Positions 1-7,778 of a stretch of DNA of 21,858 nt are shown piece after piece. Both the position numbers and the translations under genes were made by a program. The notes beneath the pieces are model-generated. The model was not told the origin of the DNA and did no database searches. It was given only the letters and a program-made list of their open reading frames with translations. Within the stretch, counting starts at the first letter, position 1. Each line of letters begins with the position of its first letter. The DNA is taken from the NCBI GenBank assembly GCA_964443805.1, contig CAYUEQ010000014.1:1-21858 (forward strand), in the 5' to 3' direction. Source of the stretch: CAYUEQ01 sp964443805 (lineage in GTDB: Bacteria; Bacillota_I; Bacilli_A; RF39; UBA660).

Positions 1-10
1 ATTTGGTGTT

Positions 11-571
11 TTATGCTCTACTAGAGTATTTATTATCTTTAGTTGTAATAATAATTTTTTCACCTGTATCAATAAACAGAGGTACTTTAACTACTAATCC
101 AGTTTCTAGTGTTGCATCTTTCATTGCATTACCAGATGTATTACCTTTTACTGTAGGTGCAGTTTCTGTTACTTCGTATTCAATTTTTTCAGGTAAGTTG
201 ATTCCAATAATTTCTCCTTCATAAGAAATTATTTCTAGTTCTAAGTTTTCTTTTAAATATTTTATTTCATCTTTTAAAATAGATGAATCTAGTTCTAATT
301 GTTCGTAATTTTCAGTATTCATAAATACATATGAATCTTTATCATTATATAGATATTGCATATCTTGTTTTTCAACATGTGCTCTTTGTAATTTAATGTT
401 AGTATTAAATGTTTCATCAGTAATGGAACCAGTTCTTAGATTTTTAAGTTTTATTCTAACAAAAGCAGGTCCTTTACCAGGTTTAACATGTTGAAATTCC
501 ATTATTAAATATAAATTACGATCAATTATAACAGTTAAGCCATTCTTAATATCATTAATGTTTATATTCAT
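11..571 (-). CDS. efp: Translation elongation factor P
   Basis: EF-P binds ribosomes stalled on polyproline stretches and promotes peptide bond formation. The 186-residue product is full family length and its TAA stop lies just inside the window edge. The N-terminal KOW-like domain carries the conserved loop VKPGKGPAFVR. Lys33 at its tip is the position that is post-translationally modified in characterised EF-Ps, which in B. subtilis carries 5-aminopentanol. The OB-fold domains follow, with the family-typical stretch IDTGEKI near the C-terminus. A GGGAG ribosome-binding site precedes the ATG. It lies 12 nt downstream of rpmG on the same strand and is probably co-transcribed with it from the promoter at 772-799. 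No EF-P modification enzyme is visible in the window. Identification is firm. Confidence 0.96.
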   Translation of the reverse strand: MNININDIKNGLTVIIDRNLYLIMEFQHVKPGKGPAFVRIKLKNLRTGSITDETFNTNIKLQRAHVEKQDMQYLYNDKDSYVFMNTENYEQLELDSSILKDEIKYLKENLELEIISYEGEIIGINLPEKIEYEVTETAPTVKGNTSGNAMKDATLETGLVVKVPLFIDTGEKIIITTKDNKYSSRA

Positions 572-583
572 AATATCTCCCTA

Positions 584-748
584 TTATTTTTTTTCAACAT
601 GTTCTGTATGTTTACGACATACTTTACAAAATTTACTTAGTCCCAATCTATCTGGGGTATTTACTTTATTTTTACTAGTTTTACGTGCTTCGTATTTACA
701 TTCACTACAAACAAGAGTAACAAAAGCTCTATTTTCATTTTTAGCCAT
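584..748 (-). CDS. rpmG: 50S ribosomal protein L33 (zinc-ribbon form)
   Basis: This short gene encodes a 54-residue protein starting MAKNENRAFV. L33 is a small protein of the large ribosomal subunit near the E site. Two CxxC pairs, Cys14/Cys17 and Cys41/Cys44, form the zinc ribbon of the zinc-binding paralogue class rather than the cysteine-free class. The sequence TPDRLGLSKFCKVCRKHT is characteristic of L33. A strong AAGGAGG ribosome-binding site sits 7 nt before the ATG, and the gene ends in TAA. It is followed after 12 nt by efp, so the two translation genes probably form an operon. Zinc-type L33 proteins are often paired elsewhere in the genome with a zinc-independent copy, which cannot be judged here. 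Confidence 0.95.
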   Translation of the reverse strand: MAKNENRAFVTLVCSECKYEARKTSKNKVNTPDRLGLSKFCKVCRKHTEHVEKK

Positions 749-771
749 CTTATTGCCTCCTTAACACAAGT

Positions 772-799
772 ATTATATCAAATAATTTGTATAATTCAA
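772..799 (-). promoter_or_regulatory. Predicted promoter of rpmG-efp
   Basis: On the minus strand, TTGAAT (794-799) and TATAAT (772-777) are separated by 16 bp. The -10 carries an extended TGA immediately upstream. It lies in the short gap after the PBP2 gene and 23 nt before the rpmG start. This is a sequence match only. Confidence 0.6.
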
Positions 800-804
800 A
801 TAAT

Positions 805-2799
805 TTATTTATCATATTCTTCAAACAGGTGTTTTGATATTCTTTTACTTATGTAACGATTAATAAATGCTAGGTATTCCGTATCTCCTTCTTTATGAGA
901 AACATTTGGAGACATAACTATCATACTGTATTTAGGATTATCATATGGGGCATACATGGCGTAGGCTGAAGATATTGTTTTTATTTCTGCTATTCCATCA
1001 TTATCACCATCTAAGAATGATTCGCTTGTACCAGTTTTACCAGCAGGTTTATATTTTACATCGGTATATCCTCTACCTGTTCCACTTTTTAATACTTCAA
1101 TAAATCCTAGTCTTATTCTTTCTAAATGTTCTTCTTTTAAATCTAAATCATTTAATACTTTAGGTTTTAATTCTTTAATTGTTTTACCTTCTGGTGAAAC
1201 TATTTTTTTCATTAAGCTAGGAGCTGTTCTTTTAGCTGTAGCAACTGTATTTGCATATTGTAATAGCTGAATAGGTGTATAGGTATCATATTGTCCTATA
1301 GCAAGGTTTAAGAGTAAATCATCAGCTATTAATTTACCTGTTATTCCAGGTTTTTCATTTGGGAGGTCAATTTCGGTTTTTTTACCTAATCCAAATGAAT
1401 TAAACATCTTGCGATAGATATTAAATTCTTTATCAGTAACATTTAATTTTATATTTGGGATGTATTTTTTTCCTGTTAAACCAATTGCTATTTGATATTG
1501 ATAGTAGTTTGATGACATTGCCATTGCTTTTATATCATTTACTGAACCTAGTCTTTCAAATGAACATTTTCTTGGTACTAAATATAATTTAACACAACCA
1601 TCTACCATTCTTTGATTCGGTTTAATTATTTCATTATCAAATCCTACTGCCATAGATGCTCCTTTTATTACTGAACCCATTGCATAGGATGATGTTATTA
1701 TTCCAGGGGTTACATCACCTATGGTTGGCTCTTTGTTATTATCCATTAGTACTTGTTTACCACTCATAGCTAATATTTCTCCTGTGTTTGGATTATTTAT
1801 AACTGAGTAGGAATGATTATAGTATTCCGTATTTTTTAATTTCTTTCCTGCTATTATTTCTTCTACTAATATTTCTTCTAAATTTTTTTGTAATTCGATA
1901 TCGATAGATAGATATAAATCATTACCTTTGCTTCCGAGTTTTATTAAAGTAAGTGAGTTATCGTTATTAATAGCATAGACTGCTTTTTCTCCTTTTAAAT
2001 ATTCTTCATATTGTTTTTCTAAATAACTTATTCCTACCCGATCATTTAAACTATATCCTTTACTTAAGTATTCATCTTTATATTCAGCAGGTATTCCTGT
2101 TGTACTACTTGATACATTACCTAGTATCATCCTAAATACATTTTCATATGGATAGGTTCTTTCCCAAGATAGTTCTCCCCTTACTCCTTTTAAATTAAGT
2201 TCATTTACTTTAGCATACTCATCTTCGGTAACGTTCTTTTCTTTTATAACTTTAATATCATGACTATAGCCAGTATTCATGATTGCAAGTATATAAATTG
2301 CTTTTAGTTCGTCTTCTTGATATTTTTCTAATTCTAAAGCAGGTATCCGATTCTTTTTTAATTGATGTAATTCTTTTGAAGTTATTTTTCTTTTTTTAAA
2401 CTGATCTTTTTCATCATTTGTTATTAATTCATTAGATTCATCTTTATTTGTAATAATCCAATATTCTTTTATCTGATTTTCAGTTGGGAGTTTATCTATA
2501 GCTAGTACATCAGCTAACTCCATCGCTATTTCAATTTCTTCAGATGTTTTAGTACCTCTAATTTTTGAATAGACAATTGTTTTAATTCCGATATTATCTA
2601 CTAGAACTTTTCCATTTCTATCTAAGATTCTTCCTCTTGGTGCCGATGACCCTAAAAGAGATCTTTTAGTTTTATCTAACAAACGATCATTATAATATTC
2701 TTGTTTTACAACCATTAAAAAATATAATCGAATAAAAGCGATTGCAAAAAGACCAATAACTATAATTAATAATATATAACTTTCTTTTTTACTTTTCAT
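805..2799 (-). CDS. Class B penicillin-binding protein 2 (transpeptidase)
   Basis: This 664-residue enzyme cross-links peptidoglycan outside the membrane. It has one N-terminal membrane anchor at residues 8-30 and a dimerisation region with the ILDRNGKVL motif near residue 58. The transpeptidase domain has all three active-site motifs: SVIK with nucleophile Ser376, SSN at 429-431, and KTG at 588-590. The short linker and the RG(R)ILDRNG signature fit the elongasome PBP2/PbpA family better than FtsI, although this is not decisive. No PASTA domains are present. The family name is certain but the exact cellular partner (RodA or FtsW) is inferred. Unusually, no Shine-Dalgarno sequence precedes the ATG, and a TATACT lies only 6 nt upstream (see findings). 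Confidence 0.93.
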   Translation of the reverse strand: MKSKKESYILLIIVIGLFAIAFIRLYFLMVVKQEYYNDRLLDKTKRSLLGSSAPRGRILDRNGKVLVDNIGIKTIVYSKIRGTKTSEEIEIAMELADVLAIDKLPTENQIKEYWIITNKDESNELITNDEKDQFKKRKITSKELHQLKKNRIPALELEKYQEDELKAIYILAIMNTGYSHDIKVIKEKNVTEDEYAKVNELNLKGVRGELSWERTYPYENVFRMILGNVSSSTTGIPAEYKDEYLSKGYSLNDRVGISYLEKQYEEYLKGEKAVYAINNDNSLTLIKLGSKGNDLYLSIDIELQKNLEEILVEEIIAGKKLKNTEYYNHSYSVINNPNTGEILAMSGKQVLMDNNKEPTIGDVTPGIITSSYAMGSVIKGASMAVGFDNEIIKPNQRMVDGCVKLYLVPRKCSFERLGSVNDIKAMAMSSNYYQYQIAIGLTGKKYIPNIKLNVTDKEFNIYRKMFNSFGLGKKTEIDLPNEKPGITGKLIADDLLLNLAIGQYDTYTPIQLLQYANTVATAKRTAPSLMKKIVSPEGKTIKELKPKVLNDLDLKEEHLERIRLGFIEVLKSGTGRGYTDVKYKPAGKTGTSESFLDGDNDGIAEIKTISSAYAMYAPYDNPKYSMIVMSPNVSHKEGDTEYLAFINRYISKRISKHLFEEYDK

Positions 2800-2837
2800 A
2801 CAATTAGTATAAGTAAAGTAAAATATTATATACTTTA

Positions 2838-2857
2838 TTCATATACTTAATTAGGTG
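2838..2857 (+). promoter_or_regulatory. Promoter -10/ribosome-binding-site module, repeated at 21821-21840
   Basis: These 20 bases contain TATACT (2842-2847) and the AGGTG ribosome-binding site of the following gene. They are identical to the 20 bases upstream of the ylmC-like gene at the other end of the window (21821-21840, minus strand). The -10 ends 16 nt before the chosen start in both places. No good -35 is visible. Confidence 0.5.
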
Positions 2858-2863
2858 ATGAGA

Positions 2864-3124
2864 ATGTTTTTATTAATCGAAAATTATATGAGTAAGTTAA
2901 CTGAAAATGATATTAATCAGTTTGCTATAAAACACAATATATTTTTATCAGGTGGTGAATTAAGATTTACTTATAATTATATTAAAGAAAATTGGAGAAC
3001 TGTATTAAAAAACCCCGATAGTTTAGATATCGAAGTTCATAGCAATAAGTTTTCTCCTAGTAATTTTAAAAAAATAAAATATCTTATTAATGAATATCAC
3101 AAAAAATATGGTAGTTATTTATAA
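2864..3124 (+). CDS. DUF2624-like small protein (YqfT-like)
   Basis: This is an 86-residue soluble protein of unknown function. The pattern LTENDINQFAIKHNI..., followed by a helical segment and a second helix, resembles the DUF2624/YqfT family of Bacilli. In B. subtilis that family lies beside the endonuclease IV gene, as recalled from general knowledge. Here it also lies beside nfo, but the two are convergent and overlap by 10 bp at their 3' ends. I place the start at the ATG at 2864 because AGGTGA lies 5 nt upstream. An in-frame GTG at 2855 falls inside that ribosome-binding site and would add three residues (MMR). The family assignment is moderate and no biochemical role can be inferred. 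Confidence 0.6.
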   Translation: MFLLIENYMSKLTENDINQFAIKHNIFLSGGELRFTYNYIKENWRTVLKNPDSLDIEVHSNKFSPSNFKKIKYLINEYHKKYGSYL

Positions 3125-4020
3125 TATTCTCTTATTTTTTGTAATAATTGAGAATCAAATTCTTTGTTTTTAATCATTTCTATTTCAAATTTATATGGTG
3201 GATAGATTCTTTTTTTATCATCATCCGTCATACCTACATATGGTGTTTCTAATATTTTAGGAACATTTTTTATTTTTTTATTATAAATAATATTGATAAT
3301 TGCATCAAATCCCAATTTACCAAAACCAATATTGGCATGAAGATCCTTACGCGTGTTGATATCATTTTTAGAATCATTTATATGTACACACCCTATTTTA
3401 TCTATTCCAATTATAGAATCAAATTCTTTTAAATATTCATCAAAATTGTGCATATTATATCCAGCATCATTTAGATGGCATGTATCTAAACAAACACCAA
3501 ACTTTTCTTTATATTTTAATCCATCTAAAATTGTTTTTAACTCTTCAATTGTTGTTCCAAGTTCTGTACCTTTACCTGCCATTGTCTCAAGCAATACCGT
3601 TACTTTAGTTTCTTTAGTCACAACTTGATTTAAAGCATTAATTATATTAGTTAATCCTTCTTCTTTAGTAATACCTACTGCATTTCCTGGATGGATAACT
3701 ATTTTACTAACTCTTAATTTTTCACATCTATTAATTTCATTTTTTAAAAAATTAATACTAAATAAATGTTTTTCTAAATTAGATGTATTAGCTAAATTTA
3801 ATATATATGGAGCATGGACTACAACATTAGTTGAATTAATATTATTTTTTTTCATTAACTTATGAGCTTTAAGAGTTAAATCATCATCAATAGTTCTTCT
3901 AATTGTATTAGTTGGAGCTCCAGTGTAAAACATAAAAGCATTACTATTATAACTTAAGGATTCTTTAACACACCCAAATAATTGATCTTTACTAAATGAA
4001 ACATGAGACCCGATAATCAA
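3115..4020 (-). CDS. nfo: Endonuclease IV (apurinic/apyrimidinic endonuclease)
   Basis: This TIM-barrel enzyme cleaves DNA 5' to abasic sites in base excision repair. All trinuclear zinc ligands are visible. Counted from the upstream GTG they are His72, His113, Glu148, Asp182, His185, His216, Asp229, His231 and Glu261, in the motifs VVHAPY, IHPGN, LLETMAGKG, LDTCHLNDAGY, VHINDSKN and DLHANIGFGKLG. I prefer a TTG start at 4020, giving MIIGSHVSFS, which matches the usual family N-terminus (M-x-I-G-S-H-V-S). An AAGTGA Shine-Dalgarno-like sequence lies 5 nt before it. The GTG at 4029 lies inside that element and would add three residues. The 3' end overlaps the convergent DUF2624-like gene. The function is secure; the start is less so. 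Confidence 0.93.
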   Translation of the reverse strand: MIIGSHVSFSKDQLFGCVKESLSYNSNAFMFYTGAPTNTIRRTIDDDLTLKAHKLMKKNNINSTNVVVHAPYILNLANTSNLEKHLFSINFLKNEINRCEKLRVSKIVIHPGNAVGITKEEGLTNIINALNQVVTKETKVTVLLETMAGKGTELGTTIEELKTILDGLKYKEKFGVCLDTCHLNDAGYNMHNFDEYLKEFDSIIGIDKIGCVHINDSKNDINTRKDLHANIGFGKLGFDAIINIIYNKKIKNVPKILETPYVGMTDDDKKRIYPPYKFEIEMIKNKEFDSQLLQKIREYYK

Positions 4021-4037
4021 TATAATCACTTCTTTCT

Positions 4038-4063
4038 AAAAAAAAACCAAGATATCTTGGTTT
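4038..4063 (-). terminator. Rho-independent terminator of the prepilin gene
   Basis: On the minus strand the perfect palindrome AACCAAGATATCTTGGTT is followed by a run of nine T residues. It begins a few bases after the prepilin TAG stop, so the prepilin gene is terminated before nfo. Confidence 0.9.
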
Positions 4064-4067
4064 ATTC

Positions 4068-4511
4068 CTATGGACAAGTTGCATCTGCACCCGTTAAATT
4101 TCCATCTGCTATAGTCCAAGTTGAAGAACCAGGCGCTTCTGCTTGATTCTTTTTCGTTAATTTTTTAATTACAAAAGTACCATTAGAAATATTAATCGTA
4201 AACTCACTAGCTGATTTAGTTATTTTTGCTGTATAACCTTTTTTATAATCTATGTATCCATCTAAATCATTTTTTGAATTGCTGTAAACTAAACAATCGG
4301 TTGCACCACCGATTCCTAATGCTCCTTCTGCTGCTAATTTTGTTTCGGCTGCATTTATTATTGATAATGCTTCTGTTTTTAATGAATTTCTTTTAGCTGT
4401 ATCCATAATTCTTAATACTGTAGGTAGAGCTAAAAGAATTAAAACTGCTAATATAACAATAACAGCTAATAGTTCGACTAATGTAAACCCGTTTTTTTTA
4501 TTGACTTCCAT
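4068..4511 (-). CDS. Type IV prepilin-like protein (class III signal peptide)
   Basis: The 147-residue product begins with a short leader MEVNKKNG, cleaved after Gly8, then FTLVELLAVIVILAVLILL. This is the canonical prepilin peptidase site with Phe9 as mature residue 1 and Glu13 as mature Glu5, followed by a hydrophobic helix to about residue 33. The globular part (40-147) has two cysteines, Cys73 and Cys146, placed as in pilins that close a C-terminal disulfide loop. It could be a major pilin, a pseudopilin or a ComG-type competence pilin, and the sequence does not decide. It is monocistronic, with a perfect-consensus promoter and its own terminator. GGAGG lies 8 nt before the ATG. No peptidase, ATPase or platform gene is nearby. 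Confidence 0.9.
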   Translation of the reverse strand: MEVNKKNGFTLVELLAVIVILAVLILLALPTVLRIMDTAKRNSLKTEALSIINAAETKLAAEGALGIGGATDCLVYSNSKNDLDGYIDYKKGYTAKITKSASEFTINISNGTFVIKKLTKKNQAEAPGSSTWTIADGNLTGADATCP

Positions 4512-4537
4512 TTTAAAGTCCTCCTTATGTTAAATTA

Positions 4538-4566
4538 ATTATATATAGTTAGTTTACAAATGTCAA
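4538..4566 (-). promoter_or_regulatory. Perfect-consensus sigma-70/sigma-A promoter of the prepilin gene
   Basis: On the minus strand TTGACA (4561-4566) and TATAAT (4538-4543) match the consensus at 12 of 12 positions with a 17-bp spacer. The predicted start of transcription lies about 20 nt before the prepilin ATG. It is the best promoter match in the window and predicts strong expression. Confidence 0.88.
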
Positions 4567-4595
4567 CTAAAAAAATAAATTTTACCTAAAAACTG

Positions 4596-4817
4596 TCATT
4601 TAAAAACATCAAGAACGCTATTTATTAAGGTTATATTTTCGACAAAGTCATTCATTTTATCAGTAGGTCTTATTTTATACTTTTCCTTCATTGCATCGAC
4701 AAACTTTTTATAGTTAGCTGGATGCCTGTTTAATTCTTTATACCAGTGAGAATTTTCCTTTAAATATTGGTACATTTTCGGATCTTCTCTTAATTTCATT
4801 TGAATATCTATTAACAT
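4596..4817 (-). CDS. YlbE-like protein
   Basis: This 73-residue protein of unknown function matches the YlbE-like family through the pattern LREDPKMYQYLKENSHWYKELNRHP. The family keeps a Tyr-x-x-Leu-x-x-x-Pro-x-Trp-Tyr type core. The ATG at 4817 is chosen because GAGG lies 7 nt upstream. A TTG at 4829 in the same frame would overlap the upstream gene and lacks a better ribosome-binding site. It starts 1 nt after the stop of the ylbD-like gene, so translation is probably coupled. The ylbD-ylbE pair is also adjacent in Bacillus. It ends in TGA, which supports the standard code. The role is unknown. Confidence 0.75.
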   Translation of the reverse strand: MLIDIQMKLREDPKMYQYLKENSHWYKELNRHPANYKKFVDAMKEKYKIRPTDKMNDFVENITLINSVLDVFK

Positions 4818-4818
4818 T

Positions 4819-5202
4819 TTAATCCTCAAACAACTTATTTATTGGTCGAGGAGTTTTAGGACCTTTAGTAACTGCTGAAGCTGCTGCTCCTAATCCTGCT
4901 CCTGCTGCAGTACCCTTTACAGTCAAATCTTGGATAAATCCTAATGCTTTTTGAGCAGTACCAATGTGTTTTTGAATTTGGTTTAAATCTATATTTTTAA
5001 TTAAGTCTGGTATTGAAGAAGGGTTTGTTGCATCTCTAGTATCAGTTGATGGATTTAAGTATTCACTCCATGCTTCTTTATTATCTCCATATATATCATA
5101 TAGTTCAAAAAACTCTTGCCAAGTTTTTGTTCCAGATTCAACATGTTTTAATAATTGTGGATTTGAAGAAGCAAATTGTTTAAATTTTTCTTTTTTCGAC
5201 AT
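4819..5202 (-). CDS. YlbD-like putative coat protein
   Basis: The 127-residue product has the N-terminal signature of the YlbD family: KEKFKQFASSNPQLLKHVESG, then TWQEFFELYDIYG and a Trp-Ser-Glu-Tyr segment. In Bacillus this family is labelled a putative spore coat protein, but its function is not established. The C-terminal third is Gly/Ala-rich (residues about 95-112) and then basic and proline-containing (GPKTPRPINK). It is a soluble protein without a signal peptide. AGGTGAT precedes the ATG, and this ribosome-binding site is the 3' arm of a predicted hairpin (5206-5243). It follows parC and is tightly linked to the ylbE-like gene. Confidence 0.75.
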   Translation of the reverse strand: MSKKEKFKQFASSNPQLLKHVESGTKTWQEFFELYDIYGDNKEAWSEYLNPSTDTRDATNPSSIPDLIKNIDLNQIQKHIGTAQKALGFIQDLTVKGTAAGAGLGAAASAVTKGPKTPRPINKLFED

Positions 5203-5205
5203 AAA

Positions 5206-5243
5206 AAATCACCTATACTATTTTATGTAATTACAGGCGATTT
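5206..5243 (-). promoter_or_regulatory. Hairpin between parC and ylbD that contains the ylbD ribosome-binding site
   Basis: On the minus-strand RNA, the arms at 5232-5243 and 5206-5217 can pair over 12 bp with two G-U wobbles and a 14-nt loop. The 3' arm includes AGGTGAT, the ylbD ribosome-binding site. It runs directly into six U residues that end at the ylbD ATG. It could be the parC terminator, a translational control element, or both. Confidence 0.5.
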
Positions 5244-5249
5244 ATTGAA

Positions 5250-7766
5250 TTATATTTTAAAATCATCAAGGAAGTCGTCTAAAGTCATCTCTTTATACTC
5301 TTTTTCTTTTTCTTCTTTTGGTTCATTTTTTTCTTCTTTTGGTTCATTTTTTTCTTCTTTTTTTGTATTTAAATATGATTTAAGTTGTGTAATTTCAAAT
5401 GAATCATCTATTTTATATTTAGAAATATTACTACCCGTTGAGTTTAAATCCATAATTGAGATATCACTATTTTTTAATACTCTAATTTCACTATCACTTT
5501 TAATTCCAATTTCACTACGAGCTTCGGTTATATATGCATGAGTTATTTTATAATCTACCGATTTTACTTTTTTCATCAATAAATTACCTCTATTAGCTCT
5601 ACTGTGAGTTGTTAGTTCATGGACTTTAATTCTTTTAGCCGTTTTATTATTTGTAAATATGTTTATATATTCTGAATCTTTATTTAGAGTAAAACCATTA
5701 ATAACAATATCTTCTTTTAGATTTATTCCTTTAACTCCACCAGCTTTAACTCCAACTTCATTTACTTCTGATGATTCAAAATTTAAGTAATAACCATTTT
5801 CAGTTACAAACATTAAATTCTCATCATCAAAACAGACATTTACTACCTCATCATTTTTCTTTAATCTAATAGCTAGTAGAGGTTTTGAATATCTCGCAAC
5901 TTCATAGTTTTTAAATTCACTTTTCTTAACTACTCCATTTTTAGTAAAGAATACTAATTTTTTTGTTTTATCAAATACATAAGACGCAATAATTTTCTCC
6001 TCAGGTGCAATAGTTATTAAATTATTAATATGTTTTCCTAATTCTTTCCATTTAGCTTCAAAAATAGTATGAACAGGTACATATAAATAATTACCTAAGT
6101 TAGTAAATAATATGATTGTATCTAGGGTTGTTATTTCAAACAAACTTTTAATATAGTCCCCTGGTTTTAATGTTGTTGGTTCATCTTTACTAGCAGCATA
6201 TGATTTAGTACTTACTCTTTTTATATAACCTTCATTAGTAACTACCACAATTACATTTTCTTTTGGAATAGTCTTCATAACATCTATTTTTATATCTTCT
6301 ATATGTTCTTCAAGTTGAGTTTTTCTTGGTAATGCGAATTCTTTTTTTATTGTTCTAAGTTCATGTTTTATAACTTTTAATAAAACTTCTTCTGACTCTA
6401 ATATACTATTTAAGACTTTTATTTCTTTTGTTAATTGTTCAATGCGCATTTTAACTTCTTCAATATCAGTATTACTTAATTTATATAATTGAAGTGTTAC
6501 TATAGCCTCTGCTTGAATTTCAGTAAAATCAAATTGATTAATTAAATTTTTCTTTGAATCTGATTTATTTTTACTAGATCTAATTACTTTTATAATTTCA
6601 TCAATTATATCTAATGCTTTAACTAAACCTTCTAATATATGAAATTCTTTTTCTTTAGCAGCTAGATCATATTTAGTTCTTCTTGTAACAACATCTTTTT
6701 GATGTTCTATATAGGCATCTAAAATGCCAAGAATACCTAGTAATTTAGGTCTTCTATTTACTATAGTTACCATATTATAATTATATGTTGCTTGTAAATC
6801 TGTATTTTTTAATAAGTAGTTAACAATGAAATTAGTATCTACTCCTTTTTTAAGTTCTACTTCAATTTTTAAACCATCAATATCACTTAAATCACTTACC
6901 GCAGCAATACCTTCTATTTTTTTATCCAACATAATATCTGTCATCTTAGTTACTAATGTTGATTTATTTACATCAAAAGGTATCTCAGTAATTAATACAG
7001 TACTTTTGCCTTTCTTTTTAATTATTTCATATGTACTTCTTACTACTACTTTTCCTCTTCCGGTTTCAAAAGCATCTCTAACGCCTGATTTCCCATATAC
7101 TGTTCCACCTGTTGGAAAGTCTGGTCCTTTAACAATTTCCATTATTGTATCTAAGCGACAATTAGGATTATCAATTCTTTTAATAGTTGCATCAATTACT
7201 TCACCTAAGTTATGCGGCGGAATATTTGTTGCATATCCTGCTGATATTCCCGTTGCTCCATTTACTAATAAATTTGGATATCTACTAGGTAGAACGGTTG
7301 GTTCTAATCTTTTATCATCAAATGTTGGAGCCATAATAACTGTATCTTTATCTAAATCTTTTAATAATTCATTAGAAAGACGAGATATACGCGCTTCGGT
7401 ATAACGATAAGCAGCTGCTTGATCCCCATCTATTGACCCATTGTTACCTTTAAAATCAATAAGTAAGTGTCTTTGCTTCCACTCTTGACTCATCCTAGTT
7501 AAAGCATCATAAACACTTGTATCACCATGTGGATGGTACTTACCAATAACTTCTCCAACAGTTTGAGCTGACTTTGAATAAGGTTTATCATAAGTATTAT
7601 TGTTTTTATACATTGCATATAAAATTCTTCTTTGAACAGGTTTTAAGCCATCTCTAACATCTGGTATTGCTCTATCTTGAATTATATATTTAGCATACTC
7701 TGCAAAAGCATCACCCATTAATTCTTCAATAGCAAAATCTTGTATTTTATCTATTATCTCACTCAC
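5250..7766 (-). CDS. parC: DNA topoisomerase IV subunit A
   Basis: This 838-residue subunit cuts and rejoins DNA in the A2B2 topoisomerase IV that decatenates chromosomes. The catalytic tyrosine is Tyr122 in AAAYRYTEARIS. The quinolone-region helix reads HPHGDTSVYDAL, with Thr83 and Asp87 at the usual Ser/Glu positions. The C-terminal beta-pinwheel (about 490-800) lacks the QRRGGKG GyrA box, which together with the adjacent parE supports ParC over GyrA. The tail after about residue 805 is a Lys/Glu tract with tandem KEEKNEP repeats and ends DDFLDDFKI. It starts at a GTG 8 nt after AGGAGG. The 12-nt gap from parE indicates an operon. Identification is firm. Confidence 0.96.
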   Translation of the reverse strand: MSEIIDKIQDFAIEELMGDAFAEYAKYIIQDRAIPDVRDGLKPVQRRILYAMYKNNNTYDKPYSKSAQTVGEVIGKYHPHGDTSVYDALTRMSQEWKQRHLLIDFKGNNGSIDGDQAAAYRYTEARISRLSNELLKDLDKDTVIMAPTFDDKRLEPTVLPSRYPNLLVNGATGISAGYATNIPPHNLGEVIDATIKRIDNPNCRLDTIMEIVKGPDFPTGGTVYGKSGVRDAFETGRGKVVVRSTYEIIKKKGKSTVLITEIPFDVNKSTLVTKMTDIMLDKKIEGIAAVSDLSDIDGLKIEVELKKGVDTNFIVNYLLKNTDLQATYNYNMVTIVNRRPKLLGILGILDAYIEHQKDVVTRRTKYDLAAKEKEFHILEGLVKALDIIDEIIKVIRSSKNKSDSKKNLINQFDFTEIQAEAIVTLQLYKLSNTDIEEVKMRIEQLTKEIKVLNSILESEEVLLKVIKHELRTIKKEFALPRKTQLEEHIEDIKIDVMKTIPKENVIVVVTNEGYIKRVSTKSYAASKDEPTTLKPGDYIKSLFEITTLDTIILFTNLGNYLYVPVHTIFEAKWKELGKHINNLITIAPEEKIIASYVFDKTKKLVFFTKNGVVKKSEFKNYEVARYSKPLLAIRLKKNDEVVNVCFDDENLMFVTENGYYLNFESSEVNEVGVKAGGVKGINLKEDIVINGFTLNKDSEYINIFTNNKTAKRIKVHELTTHSRANRGNLLMKKVKSVDYKITHAYITEARSEIGIKSDSEIRVLKNSDISIMDLNSTGSNISKYKIDDSFEITQLKSYLNTKKEEKNEPKEEKNEPKEEKEKEYKEMTLDDFLDDFKI
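5311..5361. repeat. 21-bp tandem repeat within the parC 3' end
   Basis: A 21-bp unit occurs twice without mismatch (5311-5331 and 5332-5352), followed by the first nine bases of a third copy. It encodes a seven-residue Lys/Glu/Asn/Pro unit in the ParC tail. The unit length keeps the frame, so copy number could vary by slippage without disrupting the gene. Confidence 0.9.
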
Positions 7767-7778
7767 AATTTATACCTC

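Noticed and set aside
778..806. Direct repeat TCAAATAATTT at 778-788 and 796-806 near the rpmG promoter.
   Set aside because: An 11-bp AT-only-type match in an AT-rich gap is readily expected by chance; no further copy or symmetry supports an operator.
4596..4598. Possible use of the mycoplasma code (TGA as Trp), given the very low GC.
   Set aside because: TGA ends the YlbE-like gene and the gene at 19801-20238 at the expected family or context length, and Trp is written TGG in all genes checked.
6826..7404. A 192-codon open frame on the plus strand opposite parC, and smaller ones opposite nfo, rluD, gluP and efp.
   Set aside because: They are antisense to genes with clear motifs, have no ribosome-binding site, and show hydrophobic low-complexity translations expected of the complement of AT-rich coding sequence.
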